Assembly (NCBI RefSeq): GCF_035294165.1
Contig: NZ_DATGLN010000170.1
Span: 39,549-103,548, forward strand
DNA from: Chthonomonas sp035294165
GTDB taxonomy: Bacteria; Armatimonadota; Chthonomonadetes; Chthonomonadales; Chthonomonadaceae
Reading direction: 5' to 3'
Length of the DNA stretch: 64,000 nt
Shown: positions 1 to 11,016 of the stretch, piece by piece
Position numbering within the stretch: position 1 is the stretch's first letter
Layout of the letters: each line of letters starts with the position of its first letter
Position numbers and translations under genes: made by a program
Notes under the pieces: model-generated
What the model was told of the DNA's origin: nothing
Databases searched by the model: none
What the model saw: the letters and a program-made list of their open reading frames with translations, nothing else

Positions 1-2951
1 AACCGCATGGAGCACGAGCCTGGGTGCCGTGGTACCTTACACCACCGAGCGGTGCCAACACGCTCGATTTAACACCGGTGGTGCACGTTACCGAGACTGA
101 TACGAACACCGGTAATGTGATAGATGTAAAGACCTATCATCTAAGCGACGGCGTTTTTACGGTGAGTTATAACGGACCTACGCCACCCGATGGAACCGGC
201 TCGCCGAGTGGACATCAGATCATGGTGACCTTCAATCCCAACAACGGGATTTTGCTGAACGATACTCAGAACCATATCGTTCGCACGGTCAGTGTGGACT
301 ATACGCTTGATTGGCCGGGCGATGCAATTAACGGGTTAAGCCCAAGCCAACAAGATATGCAGCTTGTCGTGCAGCGGAGGACGTTTACGCTCTACCCGGA
401 AAGCTCCGTCTCCTCTCCACACTATCTCATAGGTGGGGCTGTGCTTGATGACCAGGGGGCGGCCATCTTTGCTTCCTCACCGCAAGGCCTTACGGACAAG
501 GTGATGATATCGGGCAATCCGCTACCCGATCGTATCTACAGCGTTATCGGCCAATACTCGACGTTGAGCGGCCCCGCCTCCGGACAGGTGGTTAACTGGA
601 TGTTCTCCCCCATGTACGGCGGCACTTTCGACGGCAACACCATTCGCCCGAGGCTGGTCTATACCGATCCAACTACCAATGCCCAGGCATCCATCGTGCA
701 GTTTCGTGTGGTGGGGCAGCCCGCGCTTCTGAACGGTACGGTGTATGTGGTTGGAGTGGCTGCGGATGCCAATGGGGATAAGTTCACTGCCATTCTCGCG
801 CTCAACAGCCAGATCAACCCTGTGGTACCGTTGAACCCACCGATCCTGTACAAAACCTCAGCGACCGCCGCACCCGTTCAGTTGGAGGTGCAGCAGCCCG
901 ATTTTGTTAACTCCACCACCTCACCCGCCTATATCACATTGCCGGCCGGTACCGGCTACACGCTGGATACGCAGACGGATGCGCAGACCGGGCAGGTTTT
1001 TGCCACGGCCATCCATATCCTGAATATGCGCCCGGTCAACGGCATTGATGCCTTTAACACGGCATTGCCCATCTTTATCTCGTTGGGCAATACAGGGGTG
1101 CGTCAGGCAATTTATGGCAGTAACGGCTTCGGGCCGCTCGATAACTTGGCCTGGTACCTGCTTATTCCCAATTTCGGCACTCAGGCCACTCCGCTTCCTG
1201 CTTCGGGGCCAACGGTTGCCGCGCAAACGCTCTACTACGGTACGGTAGATGGGCGCATCGCTGCCGTAGATTTGAACGCCGCTCAACAAGGCAAAATCAG
1301 CGTTCATGTCATCACCACGCTTACTGATCCGAGCACCGGAAGCCCGGTTGCCCAGGTTATGATCAATCCTCCGGCTGCGGCTCAGGGCATCGTGGCCGTG
1401 GGGTCGGGTGCCGGTATCGCCGCTTTAAACAACCAGTTGACGGTGATCGCCGATGCCAATCGTGTTTTGGAGGTAGATGCCAGCGGGAGCGCCGTTTGGA
1501 GCCTCAACACCACGCAGGCGGTTTCCACAAACGGAAACACGGTCAGCGCTGTGAGAGTACCTTTCCGGCAACCCTCCTCTATCGGTACGTTCGGGCGGGG
1601 CAACTACGTGGTGGCCGATTCGGGCAACAATCGCGTCGTGGTATTCGACCCATCGGGCACCGTGTTGCAAGAGATAACGACTTTTAACAATGACATCCAA
1701 GCGCTTCGCCCCGGAGAGCCGCTCGCCCTCAATCATCCCACCGATGCTCAAATCTATACCGATAGCCAAACCAACGGTACCATTACCATCCTGAGCCGGC
1801 TCACAGGGGTTACCTACACCTACACCGGCCCCTACTATGCCGTTCACTACGTGATCGCCGATGCCGGAAACTATCGCGCTATTGAAGTGGTGGATGTGTT
1901 TAATCCCAATACGGGACAATACATCCAATTAACACCGAATAACTCGAACTATCCGGCGGTTACCATGTATCATCAGGTGATCTTTACCACCCGCTCGTTG
2001 GGGGAACAAAACGGCAGTTTTCGCTATCGAACTATACAGCAGTTTGTAGACCCAACCAATCCGAACCAGATTGACATGGTGGCGGCGGTGAGCGATGTGA
2101 GTTTACCAACGGTTTCCGGTGGACAGACGGTTGCGGATTCTTCGGATAACCAGGAGGGGCTGGGAGGCGCCTTAATGATCTTGTCGCGCTACAACTATTT
2201 CGGTCCGAACGGGAATACCGATGGAAATGTGATCGCCTCCATCAGCCAGCTTAAACTCTATAATGCGCAGGGGCAGTTCGTCGCCTATGTGCCGGTGAGC
2301 AATCCGGTTTACTTCCATGCCTTTCCCTACACCGATCCGAAAACGGGTAATCGTACGATTCGCTATCTGCTCGCAGATAATGCCGGGTGCTACGAGTTGG
2401 CGCCGGATGCCGATGGCAAAAACCTCGACATCGTTTGGCAGCTTACGGATGCAGATTATTACTATCTCACGGGGCGGCATCTCCATGCCGTAAGCATTCA
2501 GCGCCTGTCGCAGGGCGATTATAGCTCTGTGTTGGGGCAGTTTGTGCCGCACTATCTCATTACCAATGCCTACACCGGCCCGGACAACGTGGTAGAGGCT
2601 TTTGGAAACTACCCAAACGTGCGGGATGGTGAGGTGCATGGAGAGGTCTTCGAGATACGTGGGATAGACTATTATACGACGGCAACGGGGCCGAACGGTA
2701 CCTATAACGGATATCAAAATGCAGGAAGGCTCTATGCTCCAGGCCCCGGACCGACACCTTTCCAAAATCAGACTCTGCTGCTTGGCAATCCGTTGAGTAG
2801 CATCGTGCGCATGGTGCCGCATGAGACCTTAATCCAGTCGGATGCGGTGGGGAATCTACTGCAACTGCCTATTTTGCGCAGCATAAGCTTTACAGGCAGC
2901 GCTGCTTCGAGCTTTACGTTACAAGATCCAAAAGCAAGTCTTCAGCCTTAG
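1..2951 (+). CDS. Giant exported NHL/propeller-like protein (5'-truncated)
   Basis: The reading frame is open to the left edge, so the true start and any signal peptide lie outside the window; the first in-frame start codon seen is a GTG at 24, giving 975 residues. The protein is rich in Asn, Thr, Gly and Pro, as in surface or secreted beta-rich proteins. Two NHL-like segments are visible, one around residue 530 (VVADSGNNRVVVFDPSG) and one around residue 610 (VIADAGNYRAIEVVDVFNP), which suggests a beta-propeller part. No catalytic motif was recognised. It ends 7 bases before the next giant exported gene, so the two are probably co-transcribed and may act together at the cell surface. Function unknown; the propeller reading is inferred from the repeat pattern only. 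Confidence 0.8.
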   Translation, partial: PHGARAWVPWYLTPPSGANTLDLTPVVHVTETDTNTGNVIDVKTYHLSDGVFTVSYNGPTPPDGTGSPSGHQIMVTFNPNNGILLNDTQNHIVRTVSVDYTLDWPGDAINGLSPSQQDMQLVVQRRTFTLYPESSVSSPHYLIGGAVLDDQGAAIFASSPQGLTDKVMISGNPLPDRIYSVIGQYSTLSGPASGQVVNWMFSPMYGGTFDGNTIRPRLVYTDPTTNAQASIVQFRVVGQPALLNGTVYVVGVAADANGDKFTAILALNSQINPVVPLNPPILYKTSATAAPVQLEVQQPDFVNSTTSPAYITLPAGTGYTLDTQTDAQTGQVFATAIHILNMRPVNGIDAFNTALPIFISLGNTGVRQAIYGSNGFGPLDNLAWYLLIPNFGTQATPLPASGPTVAAQTLYYGTVDGRIAAVDLNAAQQGKISVHVITTLTDPSTGSPVAQVMINPPAAAQGIVAVGSGAGIAALNNQLTVIADANRVLEVDASGSAVWSLNTTQAVSTNGNTVSAVRVPFRQPSSIGTFGRGNYVVADSGNNRVVVFDPSGTVLQEITTFNNDIQALRPGEPLALNHPTDAQIYTDSQTNGTITILSRLTGVTYTYTGPYYAVHYVIADAGNYRAIEVVDVFNPNTGQYIQLTPNNSNYPAVTMYHQVIFTTRSLGEQNGSFRYRTIQQFVDPTNPNQIDMVAAVSDVSLPTVSGGQTVADSSDNQEGLGGALMILSRYNYFGPNGNTDGNVIASISQLKLYNAQGQFVAYVPVSNPVYFHAFPYTDPKTGNRTIRYLLADNAGCYELAPDADGKNLDIVWQLTDADYYYLTGRHLHAVSIQRLSQGDYSSVLGQFVPHYLITNAYTGPDNVVEAFGNYPNVRDGEVHGEVFEIRGIDYYTTATGPNGTYNGYQNAGRLYAPGPGPTPFQNQTLLLGNPLSSIVRMVPHETLIQSDAVGNLLQLPILRSISFTGSAASSFTLQDPKASLQP

Positions 2952-2958
2952 GAAAAAG

Positions 2959-5900
2959 ATGAGGGAACGAGAGATGAGGCACAAGAGTGCGCTCTCCTTT
3001 GGGATAATATCACTGTGCGGGTTGCTCCTCGCTTTGGCGGCGATGGGGGCACACGCTCAGTTCGCCTTTACCAACGACGACTGGACGTTAGACCGTGGTG
3101 CGCTAACGCTGGATGCCAATAACAATGGGCTTGCGTTGCGCCAAGGCTATAACAACTTCACCGACCTCGCCAACCAGCCTTTTCATGGCCTTCCACGGTG
3201 GGTATGGCCTACCGGCGTAGACCTGCTCGGCGCACAGAACGGTGGTTCAAACCAAACCTCTGGCGTCTCCGCTCTCAATCCCATCATCGTGGATAACCCT
3301 CCTGGATTTCCAGGAAATAAGGAGATTTTTGATCCTAACGTCACCCAGAACGCCCTTTCGGTGTGGAATACGAACGTTTTTACCGTTCCTCCCATAGCGC
3401 AGCGGGTGCCGCAGGCCGGCTTCTCTTTTGGAACCGACCCCACCGACCCCAACAACTTCGACTACGGCATCGCCACGCCGCAGCCGGTTACCATTACCTA
3501 TACCGGCTCGAACGGCAGCACGGTGACGGCAACAACAGACCAGCTAACCCAGCTGCCCTATGTTCCTCCTCAGCTATACGCTGCGGTGAACAACGCGCTC
3601 AATAATGCCCAGCCGGTAGCCCAATGGACTATGGGGAACCCCATACTCCCCACTGCCCTACAAGGGGTTACCCTGAACTACACCGTGTCCATCTGGTCTC
3701 CAGGAGATGGGACTTTAGATGCCAACGACGTTCCTCATCCCGATCTCAAGCACGCTTTTGTGCGGGTAAGCTGGTTTCACACGGTTAACGGCAATACCAT
3801 CAACAACACCGGCACTCCGGGCGGAGGCGGAGTTTACGATGTGGTTAACAGCCGTATCTACATGATAGACCTTTCCGGCGGGCCGGGCTGGCGCGTTATC
3901 GGCCCCTATGCGGCTTCTAGTACTACATCGGTGACACCTGCCGTCTTTCCTTATAACAGCAACGACCCTACCAGCCAGATCGTGGTGACCCTTTACGTGC
4001 TCACCCCGGATAATCCCAACGATACCTCCCTCTATCTTCATCCGCCCTACGTCACCGCCGACGCTGTGGAGTTTGTGCCGCTTGGCATCGCCAACACAGG
4101 GAATAATGGCGGCGCCATTGCGCAGTCACCTCTAGGCCCCATCAGCGCTCAAGGCCGTATTCTTGCTCCGGTGGTTGGTAGCAACAAAGTGGTTACAAAC
4201 CCCAACGATCCGGAGTTTGGAAAAACCGTTTACTACGTGGCACGTGAAGAGGCAATTGCGAACACACCACCTACGTCACCGGTAGACCCAACACAGACGC
4301 CCCTAACGCCTGGCAACGATGCTTACACCACTTTCACCGTACCGGTATTCTACTGTCTCAACAATGAAGACGGCATTCAGATTGTAAACGGCCAGCCCCA
4401 AGAGCTGCCCTCTAAAACCCGTGTGCGCTGGCGCTATGTGGCGCTACCGGATGCGGGGACGGGTACCTGCACGGCCTCACCTCTGCTTGCCAATGTGCGC
4501 TGCCGTGATGGCAAGGTTCGCCCGATGGTCTACTTTGTGACCACTGCAGCCGGCGGAGCTTTGGGGCATATCTACGCCCTGGACCCGGTTGGAAATAACC
4601 CCTTCGGCCCAGACCCCGGCGATCTGTCCACTCGTACCACAACGGCCTATTGGGTCTATCCGTCGGTGCGACCCCTGTTAGGAACGGCAAATGAGCCACC
4701 CAATGCGCCGGCTCAGTGGGAAGACCCCAACTTCAGCCTTCCGGCAAATACGGGGGCTTATAGCCGTACCGGCTATCCGGCCTTCAGTTTCGGGCCGGAT
4801 CAGCCCACCGATTCGGGCGGCCACCTCATCTACGATGGAGATATTATTCCCAATCCCAACACGACGGCGGCGGCCACGACCCCCTACATCGTGCGTAACG
4901 ATACACTTCTCACCATGACGGGAATGACTTGGACGCCCACGCTAGTAGACGACCCCGATAACCCGAATGGGCCCCAACTGTTGATCGTAACCGCACAAGG
5001 ATCGGATAGTGGGCATGGGCGTGTCTATGCCTTCGACGCCGGGGGGCGTGGAGATTTCGGCACGATTAACGTGAATAATCAGCAGTTGGCCGTTGCAGGA
5101 ACGACCCAGCGCATCTGGACATGGCCACGCTTCGGCGCCGATACCTTCCATAGGGTGAATACACCGAGCGCCACCGGCGGATTTAACATGGCCGACAACT
5201 TTAGCGATGAGCCGCAAATCGGGTTCCTTGCTGGGTCCCCTATGTACGACCCGAACTATGCCGGAGGAACTGCCGAGAAGCCTCTGGTCGTGGGCGCTTC
5301 CGATGGCCATGTCTACGCCATCCTCGCTCATCACGACACGGTTCCCAACGTGAACGGCACTCAGGTGACTTACGATAATACAAAGCGGCTCTACTGGACC
5401 TATCCTTCTACGGCCGGCCCTGGGTTGGGGGCAGCACCCAGCACCGTTGCCTTCTACCAACCAACAGGCTCCAATAATCGCTATCTGGTGTTCACCTGCG
5501 ACACTCCTGATGGGGGTGGACGGGTCTATGCACTACCCGAAGCGACGCCCAACGGACAGACCGTGCCCTTTACAAATCAATTAACGTGGGTCTTTCCGCC
5601 AACGCCCGATCCACCGAATCCAGACCCCAATAACCCCAATGGAACGGCACCGTTTGTGCCCGGTTTCGGGGGCAATGCGCCCGTTCCGGTCAACAGCGGT
5701 CTGCTTCCACAGGGAACTTTGCCTTCCGACGTGATCTATGTGGTGCAGAGCGACGGGACGGTAGACGGCATACAGGTGGACGGCAATGGCTTGAATCCAA
5801 AGCTCTACGCCACGAATATCCCTCAATCGGGCTTCGTCTTTTCATCGCCGATCATAGCCCAACTCCAGGCCGATCCATCGGAGGGACTGCTAGATGGCAC

Positions 5901-8900
5901 CACCTTAAGCTATAACGTACCCTATCCTTGTCTCGTCTATTCTGACGATACGGGCAACTTCTATGGAGTGGGCCTCCAAGCTTATAACGATGGCAACGGC
6001 AATATCTTCTTGCCGCTTATATGGAATCCGCCTACAACTTCTGGTAGTGTACGCTCTGCCGCCTCGGCGTTGATCAATAGCTACATTGTGGAGGGCGACG
6101 AGGGCGGACAGGTAACGGCATTTACAAATGGAACGGGAAATAACGGTTTAGTAAGTCCATTGCCGTCTGTTGAGCTGCGTGGCGGCGGGAACGACCAAAG
6201 CCTGGTGGATATTGATATTCGTGGCGTAGATTACTTCGCGCAGAACGTATGGAACACCTTCTGGCCGAATGGAACCACAGGAACCCCCTTTAGCGCGAAC
6301 GCCCTTGTTGGCCAAGTGCCGGACGGTACCAATGGCCTCGCTGTAGACTGGGGCGACCATCTCTATGTGGCGGCATGGGGAGTCTACCATGCGGAGCCTC
6401 AGCAGCCTGGGTTGACGGCCTACGGCACCGCGCCGCCGCGCATAACGGTGACGTTCCGCATTGATGTGCCGCGTGGCAACCGAACCATCACCGTTCAGGT
6501 GCCTGCCACCACCGCCAATGGGCAGCCTGCCGGTTGGCCTGGCGATGCCGGTGCCGGAAACCAGCAGTTTACTATCTGGGGTGATGACCCCAACAATCCG
6601 CCTCCTAACTCGCAGAACGGCGCTTCGGGTCTGCTTACCGGCCCCACACACTATGTGTTTCCGTGGGTGGCAGTGGCCTCTATTCCGATTCAGCCGGATG
6701 CGAATAACCCGGTAGCCCCCGGCATATCCGGCTACCGGGTTTCGGCTCGCGCCCATATCGAGCAGAACGTTGTTTACAAAAACGGCAACCAAACTATCAA
6801 CTACACGCCGGCTCGTTTCGATTCACCGCTCTTTTTCGGCGGACAACGGGATGTAAACGGGGCCGACCATGGCTACATTTTAGGCAATTTAAGTCGTGCC
6901 TTACAAAGCTCTCCGAATAACATCGCGGCTCGTGGACGGCCACGACGCGTCTACATTACAAACCCGTTGGCGCTTACCGTCGCCGGTACAAACCCGTCCG
7001 GTTCAGGAAGTGCCGACCAAACAGGCAGCAACATCTTCAACATCATTGGTTGGGCGCCGGCGGCGGATAATCCCAATATCACCATCAATAACATCGCCGA
7101 ACTACTTGGCAACGGGGCACAGACCGGTTGGATAGGCAACTTCGGTGTAAAGTCGCTCTTTGCCCCACTTGATATGGCCGTAGATGGCAACAGCGTGCAG
7201 TATCGTGGCATAGATGCAAACGGGAACCGAGTTCCGGCGTTTTATGTGGAGGATAGAAGCGCTTACCAGTTACTTACGGGGAGTCCGCTCAACATTATTG
7301 TGCAGATGCCCTCGCTAGTTTGGTGGGGCGGACCCAGCTCGGTGATGAACCCGCTGCCTTGGGAGCAGCTTCCCGGTGACGGCACAAGCACGCCGGATTA
7401 CCCGGCCATTGCGGCTTCCAATGTCTCTATCGTAGGGCAAAACGGGGTGGATGCTACCCGTGCTGCCTTGCCTTTGCCTGCTCCCGCATTGCCTAGTGGA
7501 GACAATAATGTGGCCGACCGCAACCCCACACCGGAACAGCTGAACCTTACGGTGAACGTGCCGAAGTATCAACCGGCCAATGTAAACCGCGGCATCGTGC
7601 AGACTGCCTTCGGGAATTTCGGCGACTCGTTTACGAATGAGGCAGGGCAGGTGCTCGGGGCGCTCGGTTCGCCGGTGCTCGGTCCCATCCGCACATTCAA
7701 CGATGGACAGCCGCCGACCACGCCGGGAACAGGTACTTTCCCCGCTTTAGGCTACATCGCCCAGAGGGCACAGGTGGTTGTTCAGTTGCCAGGGCGGCCT
7801 TTGCGACCCGGGGTCTTTAATGGATACAATCGCGCAGAAATCGAGGAGGCGCGCCGCCAGTTCAACCTTGGCATGTGCGTGGCACCTTCGTTCCGCCTCC
7901 ATGTGGAGGGCGCTGCACTCGATTTCGGCAACGTGCCGGCAGGCACGGGCTACTCGCCGGTTAACAATAACGGTGTGCATAGCATTCCGTTTGCCCCAAC
8001 GGGGACGGCACCTTATGCCAATACGGTCTCACCGTGGGACGACCCAAAGCAATTCGGCGAGTTTTTCCAACCGTTCACCTTGATGAGCGACAGCAACGTG
8101 AACCTCGTGGATTTGCGCATCGCCACGCTGATCGGGCAGCCCGGCTCTACGTTCAGCGCTGCCTCCCTAGCCCCTGGCCTCGCACCTTCCACAGGGGCCG
8201 CCGTGGCGCAAGGGCTACAGAGCGATCAGGTTGACCAACTATTCTCCTCCTGGCTGCTTGCGCCCCCCTTCGGCTCTGCGAACAGCCCCATTCCCACGCC
8301 GGGAACGGGCAACATCGGGATCGTTTCCTCGTTTGACCATCCCTACAACAACGGCCAGGCGAACCTGAGCGACATCCTGTTCTATCCGATCCCCAATCCG
8401 TTCTGGACGCCAACCAACGGACTGCAGCCCTATCCCACGCTGCACAAACCTCTGCCCGGAGATGCGCAGGGCACGGTGGCTACCATTCCCGATGTGCCGC
8501 ATGGCTATGTGCCGAGCGGTAACGGTTTGAAACCTCAGCCGCCAAAGCTCGGCATCGCCGTCCCCCTCGGCACACCGGTGGGAACCTACGTAGGAACGGT
8601 GGTGCCCTATGAGGATGAGATGCCGTTACAGTGGCGGGAATGGCTGGCCACATCGGGGAGTAACTATGGCAGTAGTGCGTTGGCCGGCAACGATGACGAT
8701 ATTTTGAATACTAATCCTGTAGGGCAAGCGCTGGAGGCCTACGCGAATCCGGACATTCAGGTGAAGGTAACTGTGGTGCCGAACCGCCTTACAGGGGGAA
8801 CCACGCAGGGCAGCTTGAGCCAGATAGATACGGTGAACTTTGCTGCGCCGAACAACTTGGGCAAATCCAGCCCGAGCGCTACCTTGCCCACCGGTTTCAA

Positions 8901-11016
8901 TATGCTGCCGGCAGCCGTTCTCTATCCCGCAAGCGATAATACCAGCGGCCTCTATCTCTACTGGGCCTCTAACTCGCTGCGCGGCAATACGGCTCCAGGC
9001 CCTACAAGCCCATCCGATATTCTCTACAGCTGGCTTACCATGCCCTACCTTAATCTAGGCTCGTTGGGTGGGGTAGGATACATGAGTTTTGCTCAGTTCG
9101 GCCAACCGAATCAGCAGCAGTGGTGGAATCCCATGACACCTCTGCTGGATATAACCAATACCGGATTACTGCAGACGTTCTTTCCTTCTACCGGTGACAA
9201 CACGGTGCCCGGTACCCCGATACCGGGTACGGTGCAGTTTGCCAGCCCCGCCATAGCGACAGCGAACGATGTGGATGCCAACGGCAACATTACCGTGGGG
9301 CCGCCTAGCGACAACGAAGCCTATCTCTTCTTTGCAGGCCAGGTACAAAAACAGACGGCGCCAAACCAGGAGGTTACCGAAATGCGGTTCTTCTGGCAGC
9401 CCTTGAGCACAACCTATCCCTACGTACCACAGGGAACACCGAACTTTGTGCCCGGAAATCCCTATGTGCCAAAGTACGACCCTGCCCCACTGCTGGTAAA
9501 GCTGGCTGCCGATAGCGGACGAAACGTTCCTGCTCAGAAGCTCCTCTATCTGTTCTACTCGGTTGGGCGCCAAGACCATACACAAATCTACTACAACTTT
9601 AACCTAAGCACCAGTCTGAACGGCTCCATCTCGCAAGCGGGTTGGCAACCGGATGGGATTCTGTTGCCCACGCCTATCACCTTAGGGCAACAGAGCCATC
9701 CGTCGGCTATCTATCGGCGCGTCTATGCGCAAAATCCGTTCAATACAAGTTCGGATGTGCGCGTCTTCGATGCCATAGACCTCTACTTTACCGGTGTGTT
9801 GCCAGGTCGCGGCGATCATGCCGAGACGCTCATGATCCGGTACGGAATATATCGTGGGGAGAACTTAGGCCCGAATGCTCCGGCTATGGTGCCCGGCCAG
9901 CTCTTCGTGTTGCCGCTGCCTCCGGTAACGGATGAAACACTGACCCGAGCGGGGGCTACAAACCATTTCGTCTCACGCGATGTGGGTTGGTATATCGGCT
10001 ACAACAATCAGCAGCCGTTTAGCAACGTCCAGCCCTACATTTCCCTGGAACGGATTGACCAAAACGGCAATGTGCTTCAGTTGTTGGCGGGCCCAGGCAC
10101 CTTTGATCCCGCTTCGCAAACAATCACCTATAATTCAGCCCTCGGTGGACGTATCGTCGTTGACCCACAGTCTGGCATTGTACGCTTCCCGGATGTTCCT
10201 CCGAAAAGTACCGATATTGTTCGGGTAAGCTACATTCCACAGGTCATGCGGCTGAACACCAGCCGAGACGATAGCAACCTGGTTGTTGCCGGCGGTTATG
10301 GGAATATCCCAACCAACCCGCTGCCGCCGGCCTTCCAAGCGCATCCTGCGGTGGATACGGTGGGCATCAACACCGCGCCGGAGGTGCTGCTGGATCGCAG
10401 CCCCAACCCACGCCAACTGCTTACTAATCCAACCGTTGTGTTCGATTCTAAGGGGAACCCGCTAGGAGCCAATGGGCCGGCCATGCTTACGGATAGGCTG
10501 TGGCTGTTCTACCATAAAACAGACGTCACGGGCAAAACGAAGTCGGCCGTCTACTTCAAGACGATGCGCCTGATGATCAAGCTGCCCTACCCGGTAGCAG
10601 TCGCCAAAAACAACAATGGAGTTACCCAGATAGTAGGTCTTACGGTAACAGGGGCTAGAGGGCCTTATGAGGTAGACTGGCAGCGTGGACGTATCTACTT
10701 CACCGAAGCGGATGAGGGCAACCAGGTACAGGTGGCCTATACCTACTACAATCCGGCTACCAACACCACGGCAAACTCCGGCACGCTAACCTATCAGGTC
10801 GCCTGGGGAGATGAGATGAGCGACACCCTCGGCAACGATGTTTACGAGGCGCCGTTGCCGGTAAATGGGGCTGTTAACGAAGGGCAGATCGCCGTGTTAA
10901 AAGACCCGTTGATGAACCGGCTTTGGGTGTTCTGGGCAAGTACCCGCGCCGGCACAACCGACCTCTACATGGCCGCTCTCGCGCCCAAATTTTATCCAGA
11001 CCTGGTGGGGCAGTAA
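2959..11016 (+). CDS. 2685-residue exported protein with PQQ-like propeller segments
   Basis: A Sec signal peptide is clear at residues 1-34 (hydrophobic LCGLLLALAAMGAHAQ). An alternative ATG at 2974 has AGGGA seven bases upstream and would remove five residues. The mature protein is beta-rich and dominated by Asn, Pro, Thr and Gly. Blade-like motifs of the PQQ/YncE kind recur near residues 537 (GHIYALDPVG), 689 (RVYAFDAGG), 784 (GHVYAILAH) and 855 (GRVYALPEA). Late segments near 2400 and 2573 (VDPQSGIVRFPDVPP, VDWQRGRIYFTEADEG) look like a repeated beta module. No transmembrane anchor, enzyme motif or sorting signal was found. With the gene just upstream it forms a pair of giant exported proteins; structural, adhesive or polymer-binding roles are possible but unproven. 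Confidence 0.85.
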   Translation: MREREMRHKSALSFGIISLCGLLLALAAMGAHAQFAFTNDDWTLDRGALTLDANNNGLALRQGYNNFTDLANQPFHGLPRWVWPTGVDLLGAQNGGSNQTSGVSALNPIIVDNPPGFPGNKEIFDPNVTQNALSVWNTNVFTVPPIAQRVPQAGFSFGTDPTDPNNFDYGIATPQPVTITYTGSNGSTVTATTDQLTQLPYVPPQLYAAVNNALNNAQPVAQWTMGNPILPTALQGVTLNYTVSIWSPGDGTLDANDVPHPDLKHAFVRVSWFHTVNGNTINNTGTPGGGGVYDVVNSRIYMIDLSGGPGWRVIGPYAASSTTSVTPAVFPYNSNDPTSQIVVTLYVLTPDNPNDTSLYLHPPYVTADAVEFVPLGIANTGNNGGAIAQSPLGPISAQGRILAPVVGSNKVVTNPNDPEFGKTVYYVAREEAIANTPPTSPVDPTQTPLTPGNDAYTTFTVPVFYCLNNEDGIQIVNGQPQELPSKTRVRWRYVALPDAGTGTCTASPLLANVRCRDGKVRPMVYFVTTAAGGALGHIYALDPVGNNPFGPDPGDLSTRTTTAYWVYPSVRPLLGTANEPPNAPAQWEDPNFSLPANTGAYSRTGYPAFSFGPDQPTDSGGHLIYDGDIIPNPNTTAAATTPYIVRNDTLLTMTGMTWTPTLVDDPDNPNGPQLLIVTAQGSDSGHGRVYAFDAGGRGDFGTINVNNQQLAVAGTTQRIWTWPRFGADTFHRVNTPSATGGFNMADNFSDEPQIGFLAGSPMYDPNYAGGTAEKPLVVGASDGHVYAILAHHDTVPNVNGTQVTYDNTKRLYWTYPSTAGPGLGAAPSTVAFYQPTGSNNRYLVFTCDTPDGGGRVYALPEATPNGQTVPFTNQLTWVFPPTPDPPNPDPNNPNGTAPFVPGFGGNAPVPVNSGLLPQGTLPSDVIYVVQSDGTVDGIQVDGNGLNPKLYATNIPQSGFVFSSPIIAQLQADPSEGLLDGTTLSYNVPYPCLVYSDDTGNFYGVGLQAYNDGNGNIFLPLIWNPPTTSGSVRSAASALINSYIVEGDEGGQVTAFTNGTGNNGLVSPLPSVELRGGGNDQSLVDIDIRGVDYFAQNVWNTFWPNGTTGTPFSANALVGQVPDGTNGLAVDWGDHLYVAAWGVYHAEPQQPGLTAYGTAPPRITVTFRIDVPRGNRTITVQVPATTANGQPAGWPGDAGAGNQQFTIWGDDPNNPPPNSQNGASGLLTGPTHYVFPWVAVASIPIQPDANNPVAPGISGYRVSARAHIEQNVVYKNGNQTINYTPARFDSPLFFGGQRDVNGADHGYILGNLSRALQSSPNNIAARGRPRRVYITNPLALTVAGTNPSGSGSADQTGSNIFNIIGWAPAADNPNITINNIAELLGNGAQTGWIGNFGVKSLFAPLDMAVDGNSVQYRGIDANGNRVPAFYVEDRSAYQLLTGSPLNIIVQMPSLVWWGGPSSVMNPLPWEQLPGDGTSTPDYPAIAASNVSIVGQNGVDATRAALPLPAPALPSGDNNVADRNPTPEQLNLTVNVPKYQPANVNRGIVQTAFGNFGDSFTNEAGQVLGALGSPVLGPIRTFNDGQPPTTPGTGTFPALGYIAQRAQVVVQLPGRPLRPGVFNGYNRAEIEEARRQFNLGMCVAPSFRLHVEGAALDFGNVPAGTGYSPVNNNGVHSIPFAPTGTAPYANTVSPWDDPKQFGEFFQPFTLMSDSNVNLVDLRIATLIGQPGSTFSAASLAPGLAPSTGAAVAQGLQSDQVDQLFSSWLLAPPFGSANSPIPTPGTGNIGIVSSFDHPYNNGQANLSDILFYPIPNPFWTPTNGLQPYPTLHKPLPGDAQGTVATIPDVPHGYVPSGNGLKPQPPKLGIAVPLGTPVGTYVGTVVPYEDEMPLQWREWLATSGSNYGSSALAGNDDDILNTNPVGQALEAYANPDIQVKVTVVPNRLTGGTTQGSLSQIDTVNFAAPNNLGKSSPSATLPTGFNMLPAAVLYPASDNTSGLYLYWASNSLRGNTAPGPTSPSDILYSWLTMPYLNLGSLGGVGYMSFAQFGQPNQQQWWNPMTPLLDITNTGLLQTFFPSTGDNTVPGTPIPGTVQFASPAIATANDVDANGNITVGPPSDNEAYLFFAGQVQKQTAPNQEVTEMRFFWQPLSTTYPYVPQGTPNFVPGNPYVPKYDPAPLLVKLAADSGRNVPAQKLLYLFYSVGRQDHTQIYYNFNLSTSLNGSISQAGWQPDGILLPTPITLGQQSHPSAIYRRVYAQNPFNTSSDVRVFDAIDLYFTGVLPGRGDHAETLMIRYGIYRGENLGPNAPAMVPGQLFVLPLPPVTDETLTRAGATNHFVSRDVGWYIGYNNQQPFSNVQPYISLERIDQNGNVLQLLAGPGTFDPASQTITYNSALGGRIVVDPQSGIVRFPDVPPKSTDIVRVSYIPQVMRLNTSRDDSNLVVAGGYGNIPTNPLPPAFQAHPAVDTVGINTAPEVLLDRSPNPRQLLTNPTVVFDSKGNPLGANGPAMLTDRLWLFYHKTDVTGKTKSAVYFKTMRLMIKLPYPVAVAKNNNGVTQIVGLTVTGARGPYEVDWQRGRIYFTEADEGNQVQVAYTYYNPATNTTANSGTLTYQVAWGDEMSDTLGNDVYEAPLPVNGAVNEGQIAVLKDPLMNRLWVFWASTRAGTTDLYMAALAPKFYPDLVGQ

